Below, one piece after another: positions 27,001 through 34,371 of a stretch of DNA of 64,000 bases. The stretch spans positions 248,001-312,000 of the forward strand of contig CALRQJ020000002.1 in assembly GCA_943370285.1 (NCBI GenBank), given 5' to 3'. The notes under the pieces were generated by a model that saw only the letters and a program-made list of their open reading frames with translations, did no database searches and was not told the DNA's origin. The position numbers were made by a program, and so were the translations under genes. This stretch comes from CALRQJ02 sp943370285 (GTDB taxonomy: Bacteria > Bacteroidota > Bacteroidia > Chitinophagales > Chitinophagaceae). Position 1 is the first letter of the stretch, and each line of letters starts with the position of its first letter.

Positions 27001-28439
27001 ATGGGTTTGAACATTTTTCCTTCTATCCCTTGTAGTGTTAGAATGGGTAAATACACTATCAAAATAATAACTTGACCAAACGCCGCTGCCCCCATCATTT
27101 TCTTAGATGAGCCTTCGACTTCATGATCCATTTGGTGTTGATTGAGCAATACTGATGATTGAAATCCTGCATGATGTTTTAATTTATGCATGACTGCTTC
27201 AACAATAATCACAGCACCATCTACCAATAAGCCAAAATCTAAAGCGCCTAAACTCATTAAGTTTCCACTTACGCCAAACAAATTCATCATAATAATGGCG
27301 AATAGCATGGCTAATGGTATAACCGAAGCAACGATGAAGCCAGCCCTAAGATTACCAAGAAATAAAACCAGCACAAAAACTACAATCAGTGCACCTTCTA
27401 AGAGATTCGTTTCTACAGTACTAATGGCATTGTTAACCATTTTTGTACGGTCAAGAAAAGGTTCGATAACTACGCCTTCGGGTAACGATTTTTCAATGGC
27501 GGCAATTTTAGTTTTAATGTTTTTAATTACAGTATTACTATTGCCAACTTTGAGCATCATAACTATTGCACCTGCGACTTCACCTTCTGTATTGTACACT
27601 GTTGCACCATATCTAATAGCATTACCGAGTTTAACCTCTGCAATATCTTTGATGAGCACAGGTGTACCATTGCCTAATTGTTTCACTACTATCTGTCCAA
27701 TATCTTCTATACTTTTCACCAACCCTTCGCTTCTAATAAACAAAATATTGGGTCCTTTTTCAATATAGGCACCACCGGTATTCTGATTATTTTCTTGCAT
27801 GGCTTTATACACATCGCTGATGGTAAGTTTAAAACTATTCAGCTTATTGGTATTAATGGCCACTTCATATTGCTTTACAAGGCCACCAAAACTGCTCACA
27901 TCTGCAACACCATCTGTGCCTAATAACTGGCGTCGAACAATCCAATCTTGAATACTTCTCAACTCCGTTAAACTATACTTGCCTTCGTAACCTGGTTTTG
28001 CTTTTACTACATATTGAAAAATTTCGCCTAAGCCTGTTGTTACAGGGCCTAACTCCGGAACACCAATACCTGCAGGAATTTGTTGTTGCACTTGCACCAA
28101 CCGTTCACCTACCTGTTGTCTTGCCCAATACACATCTGTTTTGTCATCGAATACGATGGTAACTAAACTTAATCCAAAACGGCTAAAGCTTCTTTGCTCT
28201 ATAATTCCGGGTACATTTCTTGTAGCCTGTTCTACAGGTACTGTAATAAACCTTTCTACATCGGGGGCACCTAAACTGGGTGCTGCTGTAATCACTAATA
28301 CTTGATTATTGGTAATATCAGGCACTGCATCAATGGGCAATTTGGTTACCGATACTGCACCCCAAATAATCAATCCTACAATCAATAAACCAACAATGAG
28401 TTTGTTTCTGATTGAAAACTGAATAATAGCATTTAACAT
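24078..28439 (-). CDS. CusA/CzcA-type heavy-metal RND pump fused to a TolC-like outer-membrane factor
   Basis: 1453 residues. Residues 1 to about 1035 are a complete HME-RND pump (KLPIDAVPDITNNQV, a TM4 segment with LDFGLLVDGAVIIVEA, LEEGDFAVDTRLLTG, GVAVLNGIVLISE). After RKPKRKKK comes a second signal-like hydrophobic segment (about 1048-1062, ending FSAMAQ) and then about 390 residues of TolC/CusC-like coiled-coil protein with two OEP repeats. Pump and channel are thus one polypeptide. The DFG-x3-DGA signature resembles divalent-cation HME pumps (Zn/Co/Cd/Ni) rather than the Cu/Ag type. Such fusions are found in Bacteroidota. A 112-bp leader separates it from the upstream gene. Confidence 0.92.
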   Translation of the reverse strand: MLNAIIQFSIRNKLIVGLLIVGLIIWGAVSVTKLPIDAVPDITNNQVLVITAAPSLGAPDVERFITVPVEQATRNVPGIIEQRSFSRFGLSLVTIVFDDKTDVYWARQQVGERLVQVQQQIPAGIGVPELGPVTTGLGEIFQYVVKAKPGYEGKYSLTELRSIQDWIVRRQLLGTDGVADVSSFGGLVKQYEVAINTNKLNSFKLTISDVYKAMQENNQNTGGAYIEKGPNILFIRSEGLVKSIEDIGQIVVKQLGNGTPVLIKDIAEVKLGNAIRYGATVYNTEGEVAGAIVMMLKVGNSNTVIKNIKTKIAAIEKSLPEGVVIEPFLDRTKMVNNAISTVETNLLEGALIVVFVLVLFLGNLRAGFIVASVIPLAMLFAIIMMNLFGVSGNLMSLGALDFGLLVDGAVIIVEAVMHKLKHHAGFQSSVLLNQHQMDHEVEGSSKKMMGAAAFGQVIILIVYLPILTLQGIEGKMFKPMAQTVSFAIIGAFILSLTYIPMMSALFLSKHISHKENFSDRMIRQFQHWYRPLLLKVLQIPKLVIGASMALFLISIFILTTLGGEFIPKLEEGDFAVDTRLLTGSSLSKTIEETQKTAGVLLEQFDEVEKIVTKIGSGEIPTDPMPVEAADMMVILKPKKEWTNAKSFDELAEKMSEALKDVPGVATGFQFPVQMRFNELMTGARQDVVCKIFGDDLDSLSTYADKLGGIINKVDGAKDLFIETITGVPQMVVTYNRPAIAKFGATIADINNTLQAAYAGAVSGLVFENDKRYDLVIRLNEKDKNNIDNIENLMVGLSNGQQVPLRMLATINLQDGPYQIQREDAQRRITVGFNVRGRDVQSIVAELTDKANANLKLPAGYFIKYGGAYENLQHATRRLAIALPIALLLILVLLYFAFNQLKYCLLIFSAIPLSAIGGVLALWTRGMPFSISAGVGFIALFGVAVLNGIVLISEMNRLKKDGIHHLKEVIMQATQVRLRPVLMTAAVASLGFLPMAISNGAGAEVQRPLATVVIGGLISATLLTLFVLPSLYLLFERKPKRKKKIPTVATIVLLLLSFSAMAQQKVERKSLDELFQLAASNAQPLKVATLQQQYVSALQKTSGEIPKTQFLTELGNYNSFNFDSKISILQGLPAVGTTKRQKDVLAAFLAQANTQAVLQFTEVKRLIRQLYIELQYNQMQQIQLLKADSIYKNYQRLAQLKYSKGESYLLEKMSLDNAVSQNQLQQQLVLSDQQAVQQQLAILLQIDVTILPKDELQQVVKLYDTAKLNQHPLLQLSQQMHQQVVAETALEQTRLKPDFLVGFNNQSLSGWQTYKDRTEKYFNAGNRFSSLTAGINIPVFNKAQKAKITASKIKEQLMLAEEKSVNIDLKQQLQQAKLDYEKWTKAIQYYKESALPQANQIIETANLSYKGGQIGYLEWGNLMQTAIAIQLQYANILKAQALSIAELDYLLENN

Positions 28440-28551
28440 GCTTGTTATGTTAAGTGGTAATAAATATGGTTGTCTTTTATCTCCAAATATGGAAACAATT
28501 ATTCAGCTATCATTTGAATATGATAACTACGAAAAAAATTATTTTGAAAGA

Positions 28552-28935
28552 CTAAACAAATCGTGGAGGCTGAAAAATATCTCCGCAATTGGATTGAGTA
28601 TATATAGCGGAATAATAGGTTGGAAAATCATTACCCTTACATTCAAAAGACTGTAATTGCCATTCTAATTTTTGTGGCGGTAACCCATTGAAAATAGAGA
28701 CATTACCATTGTCAACGGTTTTAAATGGCAATTGCATATCTCTTTTGTAATCGTCATCTATTACAACTTTTTCGTTATAATGCATTTGTAAGAAGGCCAA
28801 CAACGATATACCCGGATTATCAGACTTATGTTCGAAGTAATGCTGTACGAGTATTGGCAATTTTACCAATTGACCTACTTGTGTTGAACCAAATAAGTAA
28901 ATAAGTATAACCGATAAAATCACCAATCGCTTCAT
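28552..28935 (-). CDS. Small exported protein of the metal operon
   Basis: 127 residues with an N-terminal signal or anchor (MKRLVILSVILIYLFGSTQV). The mature part contains VQHYFEHKSDNPGISLLAFLQMHYNEKVVIDDDYKRD, given here only in outline: two HY motifs and an acidic cluster, plus two Cys (CKGND, SNCGD). I have no named family, but similar small proteins sit before CzcA-type pumps in Bacteroidota. His and acidic residues suggest periplasmic metal contact. It lies between the beta-barrel gene (40-bp gap) and the pump gene. Confidence 0.7.
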   Translation of the reverse strand: MKRLVILSVILIYLFGSTQVGQLVKLPILVQHYFEHKSDNPGISLLAFLQMHYNEKVVIDDDYKRDMQLPFKTVDNGNVSIFNGLPPQKLEWQLQSFECKGNDFPTYYSAIYTQSNCGDIFQPPRFV

Positions 28936-28974
28936 GCTTCGAAATTAATTGAAAAAACCGAAATGACAGTTAGA

Positions 28975-29787
28975 TTATTTCCAAGCATTGAAAATGCTGC
29001 GTTCTACACTAATTTGATAGGTCTGTTCTCCTACCCTTAGCATGTTGCTTGTTAATTGAAAACTACCACCTAAGCTGAGTTTTGTTTTACTATTAAAGAT
29101 GAGTTGTATGGCAGGTGCAATATCTAACATATAACCGTTATTGTCAGTATTCTTCATACCCATCATTTCTACATATAAGTTAAGATTGGTTTGATTGTAA
29201 CTCGTATAAGATTTTGGGAACAATAAATAACCCGCAGCAACCGTATAATTGATAGCATTAAAGCTGTGATAAGCATGATGAATTTTAGTTCTGTCGCCAA
29301 AGACATTCACATAACCAACAGTACCGGATAATGCAAATTTGTGCCAAAGCTGAGTAGCAGTAATCCCTAATTGCATACCATCTACATCACCGTTCAAACT
29401 CATATCTCCATATAAATATGGACTTTGAGTACCACTTACTTCGGCAAAAGCAGCCATTCTAAAATGCTTGTGCACATCATCTTTACTTAAAAAACGATAC
29501 TTGGCATAACCTTTAATGGATTCCGGCCTTAACTTAACCGAATAAAAATCTGAGAAAGTTCCTGATACACTAACCATTAACTTTTTATTTAATCCAAACA
29601 TTACTTCAGGTATATAGCGCTGCTTGAAATAATTATTGTATTGGCTGTTAGGTGAACGAGCAGTAATTTTTGTACTAATTGACTTTGCCGGAATATTTGA
29701 AGCCGGGTTACTGAACACATACAACTCCTGTGCTGCACCAATTAAGTTGGCGCTAAGTAGTAGCACCAATAAAAAATAATTACGCAT
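28975..29787 (-). CDS. Predicted outer-membrane beta-barrel protein of the metal operon
   Basis: 270 residues with a signal peptide (to about AAQ). The rest is amphipathic beta strands with aromatic girdles (YRFLSKDDVHKHFRMAAF, YNQTNLNLYVEMMG) and ends in WK after a final strand (TYQISVERSIFNAWK), as in small barrels. No enzymatic motif. Its place between the TlpA and pump genes suggests a channel or sensor for metal stress at the outer membrane; the substrate is unknown. Confidence 0.72.
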   Translation of the reverse strand: MRNYFLLVLLLSANLIGAAQELYVFSNPASNIPAKSISTKITARSPNSQYNNYFKQRYIPEVMFGLNKKLMVSVSGTFSDFYSVKLRPESIKGYAKYRFLSKDDVHKHFRMAAFAEVSGTQSPYLYGDMSLNGDVDGMQLGITATQLWHKFALSGTVGYVNVFGDRTKIHHAYHSFNAINYTVAAGYLLFPKSYTSYNQTNLNLYVEMMGMKNTDNNGYMLDIAPAIQLIFNSKTKLSLGGSFQLTSNMLRVGEQTYQISVERSIFNAWK

Positions 29788-29796
29788 ATAAAATGT

Positions 29797-30273
29797 TTAC
29801 AGTAATTTTTTTAATAATTTTTCTAACGCTTTTTCATCGGGATTAATAGCAATTACTTTCCCATCTATATCTAATAAAAAGGAAGTCGGAATATAATTAA
29901 TAGACCAAAAATCAGTCATACTATTGCCCGCAGATGCAGTAACATCAATCACTTGCGGCCAGTTTATTTTATCCTGCTTTACGGCTTTTTTCCATTCTGC
30001 TTTATCATCGTCAATAGAAACACCAAAAATTTCAAATCCTTTGGGTTTATATTTTTTATAGACCGATCGCAATTTCCAATTGCTGTTTCGGCATGGCCTG
30101 CACCAACTTGCCCAAAAATCTACCAACACAATTTTTCCTTTATAAGCAGATAATGAAATCGCTTTTCCGTCTAACGCAGGCAAACTAATTTCTTTGGCCG
30201 GCGTACCAACAGTGGGCTGCGCAATAACAGGTACAGTAAACATAAAAGCCAATACAAATACCAATAACTTCAT
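29797..30273 (-). CDS. TlpA-like periplasmic thioredoxin
   Basis: 158 residues: signal peptide (to about AQP), then a thioredoxin fold with VDFWASWCRPCR (C58, C61) and cis-Pro in YIPTSFLLD. The WCRPC active site is typical of TlpA/ResA reductases. In this operon it would keep the many Cys residues of the two HMA proteins reduced, a reasonable inference from context. It is followed 9 bp later by the beta-barrel gene. Confidence 0.9.
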   Translation of the reverse strand: MKLLVFVLAFMFTVPVIAQPTVGTPAKEISLPALDGKAISLSAYKGKIVLVDFWASWCRPCRNSNWKLRSVYKKYKPKGFEIFGVSIDDDKAEWKKAVKQDKINWPQVIDVTASAGNSMTDFWSINYIPTSFLLDIDGKVIAINPDEKALEKLLKKLL

Positions 30274-30285
30274 AGTACTTTACAA

Positions 30286-30828
30286 TTATAAGGTTACATG
30301 ATAAATTCTTTGCTCAGTAGATTCACTTTTTGAACAGCAATTTTCCATTACACCCGTTTTCACACAAGCCATTTTTGTTGTTGCTGCGTACTTTTTATAT
30401 GTTTTTGCAGATACAAAATTCTTGTCTACAATCTTAATCACTTTTTCTCCTTCTAAAGTTTGAGGTGTAATACTCAAAAAATGAAGGTTCTTCCCATTGA
30501 TACTGATATGTGTATCATTCTTTACCGCTTGTTTAGTAAAAAGAATGGTAACATCTAATCCGGCCACTGAAAACCCAGCATCTTCAACTGCTTTTCTAAT
30601 GGCATCAAAATCAGGTGTTTTCTCAGCTTTAAATGTTATTTCAAAAGTAGATGCTTTGATATTAGACTTTACTTTTTCAACAAACGGCAATTTTTCAAGC
30701 GCTGTAAAAATGGCTTTAGAACACAATGCACAAGTTAAACCACTAGCTTGTAAAGTAGCTTTTGTAAAATTAGCGTTGGCCAAAATACCAATCAACATAA
30801 CTATAATGTATAAGGAAATTTTTTTCAT
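30286..30828 (-). CDS. Exported HMA-domain metal-binding protein
   Basis: 180 residues with a signal peptide (to about ANA), then a heavy-metal-associated domain: QASGLTCALCSKAIFTALEKL (C33, C36) through FSVAGLDV. The metal site is CALC rather than the usual CxxC with Met-x-Cys, but the spacing is conserved. The C-terminal half ends with several Cys (MACVKTGVMENCCSKS), perhaps a second site. It would be a periplasmic metal chaperone handing ions to the efflux complex. Confidence 0.82.
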   Translation of the reverse strand: MKKISLYIIVMLIGILANANFTKATLQASGLTCALCSKAIFTALEKLPFVEKVKSNIKASTFEITFKAEKTPDFDAIRKAVEDAGFSVAGLDVTILFTKQAVKNDTHISINGKNLHFLSITPQTLEGEKVIKIVDKNFVSAKTYKKYAATTKMACVKTGVMENCCSKSESTEQRIYHVTL

Positions 30829-30904
30829 ATTTAATCAGAAATGAGTGTGTAAAAATATCCTCACTTGTATATCGCAACAAGTGAGGATGAAACTAAATAG
30901 TTAA

Positions 30905-31642
30905 TTATTTACTGCAGCAACTGGCAGCAGATTTGCAACAACTACCATCTGTGGTACATTTGGTTTTGTCTTTGCAACAAGCCATTGCTTTATCAGTACT
31001 TGCTTTGCAACAACTACCATCTTTTGGACAACTAGCTTTGTCTTTACAACAATCAGCGGTACTTCCGGCTTTGCAGCAACTACCGTCTTTTGGACAGTTA
31101 GCCTTGTCTTTACAGCAATCTGCTGCAGCTTGATGGTGATTTGCTTTACAACAACTACCATCAACGGCACATTTACTTTTGTCTTTGCAACAATCGGCAG
31201 TACTACCGGGTTTGCAACAACTGCCATCTTTTGGACAATTCGCTTTGTCTTTGCAATAATCGGCATTGGCTGTATCTGTTGAAGCCACATCAGCTTTTCT
31301 ATCATATTTACAGCAACCATGTAAACCGGCATACACATCATCCGGTGCAGTAAAATCTTTGGTATCATGACCAACTGCTGCTACTTTTTGTTGAATAGTA
31401 TTAGTATTTGTTTTATTGGCAGCATATTTTACGGTAAGCATTTTAGTGTCTTCGTCCCAAGTAGCAATGGTTGCCCCGGCAGATTTTGCTGCTTTTTCGA
31501 TTCGGGTTTTACACATGCCACAGTTGCCCCAGACTTTAATTTGTGCTTCTTTAAGTTTGGTGCTTACCTTTTGAGTTTGAGCAAAAGAAAACAGGCTAAA
31601 CAGACTGAATACTGTTAGCATCAATAATGATTGAGTTTTCAT
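30905..31642 (-). CDS. HMA-domain protein with five Cys-rich tandem repeats (metallothionein-like)
   Basis: 245 residues. Signal peptide (to about FAQ), an HMA domain (about 33-98; VWGNCGMCKTRIEKAAKSAG, C41 and C44), a HGCCKYD link, then five units of the form CCKDKxxCxxDGSCCK (130-236; the first begins YC) and a final CCSK. I count 30 Cys in the protein. One spacer has NHHQ. The design suggests high-capacity metal sequestration in the periplasm. The repeats also generate long open frames in other readings, which are artefacts. Confidence 0.88.
   Translation of the reverse strand: MKTQSLLMLTVFSLFSLFSFAQTQKVSTKLKEAQIKVWGNCGMCKTRIEKAAKSAGATIATWDEDTKMLTVKYAANKTNTNTIQQKVAAVGHDTKDFTAPDDVYAGLHGCCKYDRKADVASTDTANADYCKDKANCPKDGSCCKPGSTADCCKDKSKCAVDGSCCKANHHQAAADCCKDKANCPKDGSCCKAGSTADCCKDKASCPKDGSCCKASTDKAMACCKDKTKCTTDGSCCKSAASCCSK
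30935..31255 (-). repeat. Five tandem Cys-rich coding repeats
   Basis: Five in-frame units of about 60-75 bp encode CCKDKxxCxxDGSCCK with variable spacers (PGSTAD, ANHHQAAAD, AGSTAD, ASTDKAMA, SAAS). The DNA repeats are imperfect, implying older duplication, and units 1, 3 and 4 share CPKDGSCCK. Confidence 0.88.
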
Positions 31643-31681
31643 TGTTGTGTTTTTAAATGTATTGATAATTAGTTACGAGAA

Positions 31682-31707
31682 GCTTGTACACAATGGTGCC
31701 TACAAGC
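31682..31707. promoter_or_regulatory. Inverted repeat upstream of the Cys-repeat protein gene
   Basis: Perfect 7-bp arms GCTTGTA / TACAAGC with a 12-bp spacer, containing TTGTACACAA, a relative of the TTTGTACAAA palindromes found 440 bp upstream. It lies 40-65 bp before the ATG at 31642. It may be a secondary operator or an mRNA hairpin. Confidence 0.35.
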
Positions 31708-31736
31708 AAATGACTGATTCGTCATTTACCTCAATA

Positions 31737-32120
31737 TCAAATTCTAAAAACACAATGTTGAATGTAAACCGGTGTTGGTGTTACTATTGGTGGGTCATCT
31801 ACTTCTAACCCTATATACAAAGGAGCATTGGCGGAGGGTTGTTGTAAGAAAGATAGTGGTGAACTCAGCAACACAACAGGCAAATTGACATTGACAGTTG
31901 CAGTGGTTGCTTTATGACTATCGGTAAGTTTTACTAGCTTGATTTCATCTTTGCAGCAAGACATGGCTTTTTTACCACTGCCACATTTACAAACGGCTTT
32001 GCTAAAATTATCCAACTCAACCTTAGATACCTTACCCATGCAATAATGGATATTCAGCACCATCCCGCTGCTGATGGAGAGGTATAAAAAAGCTAATATG
32101 GCAACTGCCGATTTTTTCAT
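31737..32120 (-). CDS. HYCMG small exported Cys protein, first gene of the metal operon
   Basis: 127 residues with a signal or anchor segment (MKKSAVAILAFLYLSISSG), then NIHYCMGK (C27), VCKCGSGKK (C44, C46) and SCCKDE (C55, C56), ending in VYIQHCVFRI. The HYCMG...CxC...CC pattern recurs in Bacteroidota metal-resistance loci; I do not know a name or structure. Cys and His density suggests metal binding at the periplasmic face. It directly follows the paired-palindrome operator. Confidence 0.75.
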   Translation of the reverse strand: MKKSAVAILAFLYLSISSGMVLNIHYCMGKVSKVELDNFSKAVCKCGSGKKAMSCCKDEIKLVKLTDSHKATTATVNVNLPVVLLSSPLSFLQQPSANAPLYIGLEVDDPPIVTPTPVYIQHCVFRI

Positions 32121-32151
32121 TTGTACAAAAATACAGTGTTTTTGTACAAAT
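32119..32151. promoter_or_regulatory. Paired TTTGTACAAA palindromes: candidate metal-operon operator
   Basis: Perfect 13-bp arms (ATTTGTACAAAAA / TTTTTGTACAAAT) flank a 7-bp spacer. Each arm contains the self-palindrome TTTGTACAAA (32120-32129 and 32141-32150), 21 bp apart centre to centre, two helical turns. It abuts the ATG at 32120 and overlaps a minus-strand TATTTTTG (-7-like) at 32126-32133. Two repressor dimers on one DNA face would fit. TGTACA cores recall CopY/BlaI-type operators, but no regulator gene is in the window. Confidence 0.7.
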
Positions 32152-32188
32152 AATATGATTTCAATCAGTGTAGAACGTTAAAGTAACT

Positions 32189-34243
32189 TTAGTTTACAAA
32201 ATTCCAAATAATACCTAAGTGCATCCAAAAACCGTTACCGGCATAATGCCTTGCCGGAATATTGGGTTTTGTAAAGCCAATGCCACCGGTATTATTACCA
32301 AGCGTATTTAGGTTTTCGGCTCTAACAAAAGCGTAAAATCTTTTAATTCTAAAATTGAGGTAAGCGTTGATATCTGGTCGATTATTGACCGTGTAGTTAT
32401 CTTGAAAGAAAAACTGACCCATTAACGGCGAATAGCTATCGGCTTTGTACGCTGTATGATAACGGAGTTCAAATCCGGTGGAAATATTGAGGTTTTTATA
32501 AAAAGTACCTTCAAAAGCAATTCGATTTCTGGTTAAAATCAATGGAAGGTTGATTGGTGGATTTCCGGCGGCTTGTTGAACACACACTTCAGTGTACCAG
32601 TTCCATCTTTTTGAAAGTTTGATTTTTTTACTCAATCCAATTTGTAAAATATTGAACAGTGTTCCCTCCTGTTTGAAACTGTACATACTGTCGAAATAGG
32701 TATAATTACTTACCAAATAATAGTTGGCAGTCAGTACCAACTGTGTTTTAGGGAAAGTAAGATTGCCAAACAATCGAGTATAATTTTCTTTATTTAATGC
32801 CGTTGGTCCAATGGAAGGAAAAGCACTTTGTGCGTTAAAAACATAAGACGGTGTTCGGTTCACATTTTGAAACCCTGTTTCTAAATAACCGAGTTTTTTG
32901 CTGAGTAATGTTTTCAATCTAATGATGGCATCGTAATCAGCCTTGTTCAATCCCGAAACAAATAACCGTGCCGCTGCTTCAATATCCCATTTTTGATTTC
33001 TTGTTCGGTTTCGGTATTCGCCAGAAACAGAAAAATTGGCCCATCGTTCGGATGTATTGGCAAAACTGCCTTTAAGGTATTGTAATGCTGCGCCGAGTTT
33101 TAAAAACTGATTCAGATTGTTCTTCTCCGGAAAAGTAATGATGGCAAATTCATTTTGAACGGATGTCCATTTATCGCTGAAGGAAACAGTGTCGTTGGCA
33201 TTAATAGCATAAGCCATATAATCGAAATAGGCTGCTGAATCTGGCAATATGTCTGTAAAACGATAACTAGATTTATTCAGTTTTAGATTGTATTGCAACC
33301 GTAATCTTGGGTAAAATAGCTTGGTGAAAGAACTATCCTCATTCATTCTATTTACTTGAGAACCAATATCATACTGTTGTCTTAAGAGCACTCCATCATC
33401 CCCGTAAAATGTGCCGGTATTAATAACGGTGCTAAATGGATTTCGACTAAAACTACTATTCGTTCCTAAACGAGTGGCGATTAAAAATCGGTCGTTAAAA
33501 CGACTATCATTTAGTAAAGAATCGTATTGCAATCCGCCATTTTCTGAAGATTTTAATTTATTACTGATTAAAATCAGCGCAGCAGAATACCGTTTATTGG
33601 GCGATTGATAAGCAGCCGTTACTCTTATATTGTTATGATTGGTGTTTTGATTTTTATAATTTCCCGGAGCATTGATTAAGCGGTATTCTAAAGAATAATT
33701 GAAATTAGATTTGAAGTTTTGTGTATGCAGCACATTGACCATTTGCTCTGCTTTACTCCCTAACATATAGCCCATTTGTGTAAATGGCCTAGTAGTTTGG
33801 TAAAACTTAGTATTTTCTATGGTGTATAGATAAGCATCGTAAGCATGAAAACCGGCGTCAAAACCGGCTTTTAGAATAGGTTGAAAGATTAATGACCTTG
33901 TGGCATTACCATTATTGCCCAAGCTAGCATGTGTCCATGGGATTGGAAAACGTAAACCAAAATCATTGACTGAAGAATCTAAAAACCTAGTTCGAGAAGA
34001 ATCAAAAAAACGATAATAGATGGTAACTGAATCTTCGTTTTCATCACGTCTTTTTAAAGAATCATTTTTGCTACGGGCTGCCGGCGGAATGACCCTACCA
34101 TTACGATCGTATTGAGGGGATTCCGCAGTTACTTGCTTTAGCCTGCCTTTACCCAATTCTCTAATGTTTTCTTGTGCCTGAACATATCCGAACAGGCCGA
34201 ACAATAAGACCAATAACAATAAACAATGTATTCGACGCTTCAT
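32189..34243 (-). CDS. Putative outer-membrane porin (Porin_10 family)
   Basis: About 684 residues from ATG 34243; the frame extends 6 codons to TTG 34261, which is less likely. Signal peptide ends at VQAQ. The protein is a long series of amphipathic beta strands with tyrosine- and asparagine-rich turns and a terminal aromatic strand (FWMHLGIIWNFVN). It resembles PF14121, widespread in Bacteroidota and of unknown substrate. It precedes the metal operon on the same strand but a separate operator follows, so co-regulation is doubtful. Confidence 0.8.
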   Translation of the reverse strand: MKRRIHCLLLLVLLFGLFGYVQAQENIRELGKGRLKQVTAESPQYDRNGRVIPPAARSKNDSLKRRDENEDSVTIYYRFFDSSRTRFLDSSVNDFGLRFPIPWTHASLGNNGNATRSLIFQPILKAGFDAGFHAYDAYLYTIENTKFYQTTRPFTQMGYMLGSKAEQMVNVLHTQNFKSNFNYSLEYRLINAPGNYKNQNTNHNNIRVTAAYQSPNKRYSAALILISNKLKSSENGGLQYDSLLNDSRFNDRFLIATRLGTNSSFSRNPFSTVINTGTFYGDDGVLLRQQYDIGSQVNRMNEDSSFTKLFYPRLRLQYNLKLNKSSYRFTDILPDSAAYFDYMAYAINANDTVSFSDKWTSVQNEFAIITFPEKNNLNQFLKLGAALQYLKGSFANTSERWANFSVSGEYRNRTRNQKWDIEAAARLFVSGLNKADYDAIIRLKTLLSKKLGYLETGFQNVNRTPSYVFNAQSAFPSIGPTALNKENYTRLFGNLTFPKTQLVLTANYYLVSNYTYFDSMYSFKQEGTLFNILQIGLSKKIKLSKRWNWYTEVCVQQAAGNPPINLPLILTRNRIAFEGTFYKNLNISTGFELRYHTAYKADSYSPLMGQFFFQDNYTVNNRPDINAYLNFRIKRFYAFVRAENLNTLGNNTGGIGFTKPNIPARHYAGNGFWMHLGIIWNFVN

Positions 34244-34310
34244 GTGTGATAAGGAACGCAAAGTAAAACTATTGCACTAAAGAAAATGATAAAATGAGGA
34301 TAACATGCTA

Positions 34311-34341
34311 ATAAAAATCCCCGCTTAATCAAGCAGGGATT
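34311..34341 (-). terminator. Intrinsic terminator after the purine nucleoside phosphorylase gene
   Basis: Read on the minus strand, an AATCCCTGCTT / AAGCGGGGATT stem with one mismatch and an AATC-type loop is followed by a U-run, 31 bp past the stop codon. Confidence 0.75.
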
Positions 34342-34371
34342 ACCAAAAAACAGTTTATCCGAAATAAAGAA

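Noticed and set aside
27190..27768. A 192-residue plus-strand frame inside the pump gene
   Set aside because: Antisense shadow of the RND pump; no motif, low-complexity composition.
30901..31374. A 157-residue reading frame opposite in phase to the Cys-repeat gene, rich in Val, Lys and Met
   Set aside because: It is a frame-shifted reading of the same repeats; the HMA/Cys frame has a signal peptide and known motifs.
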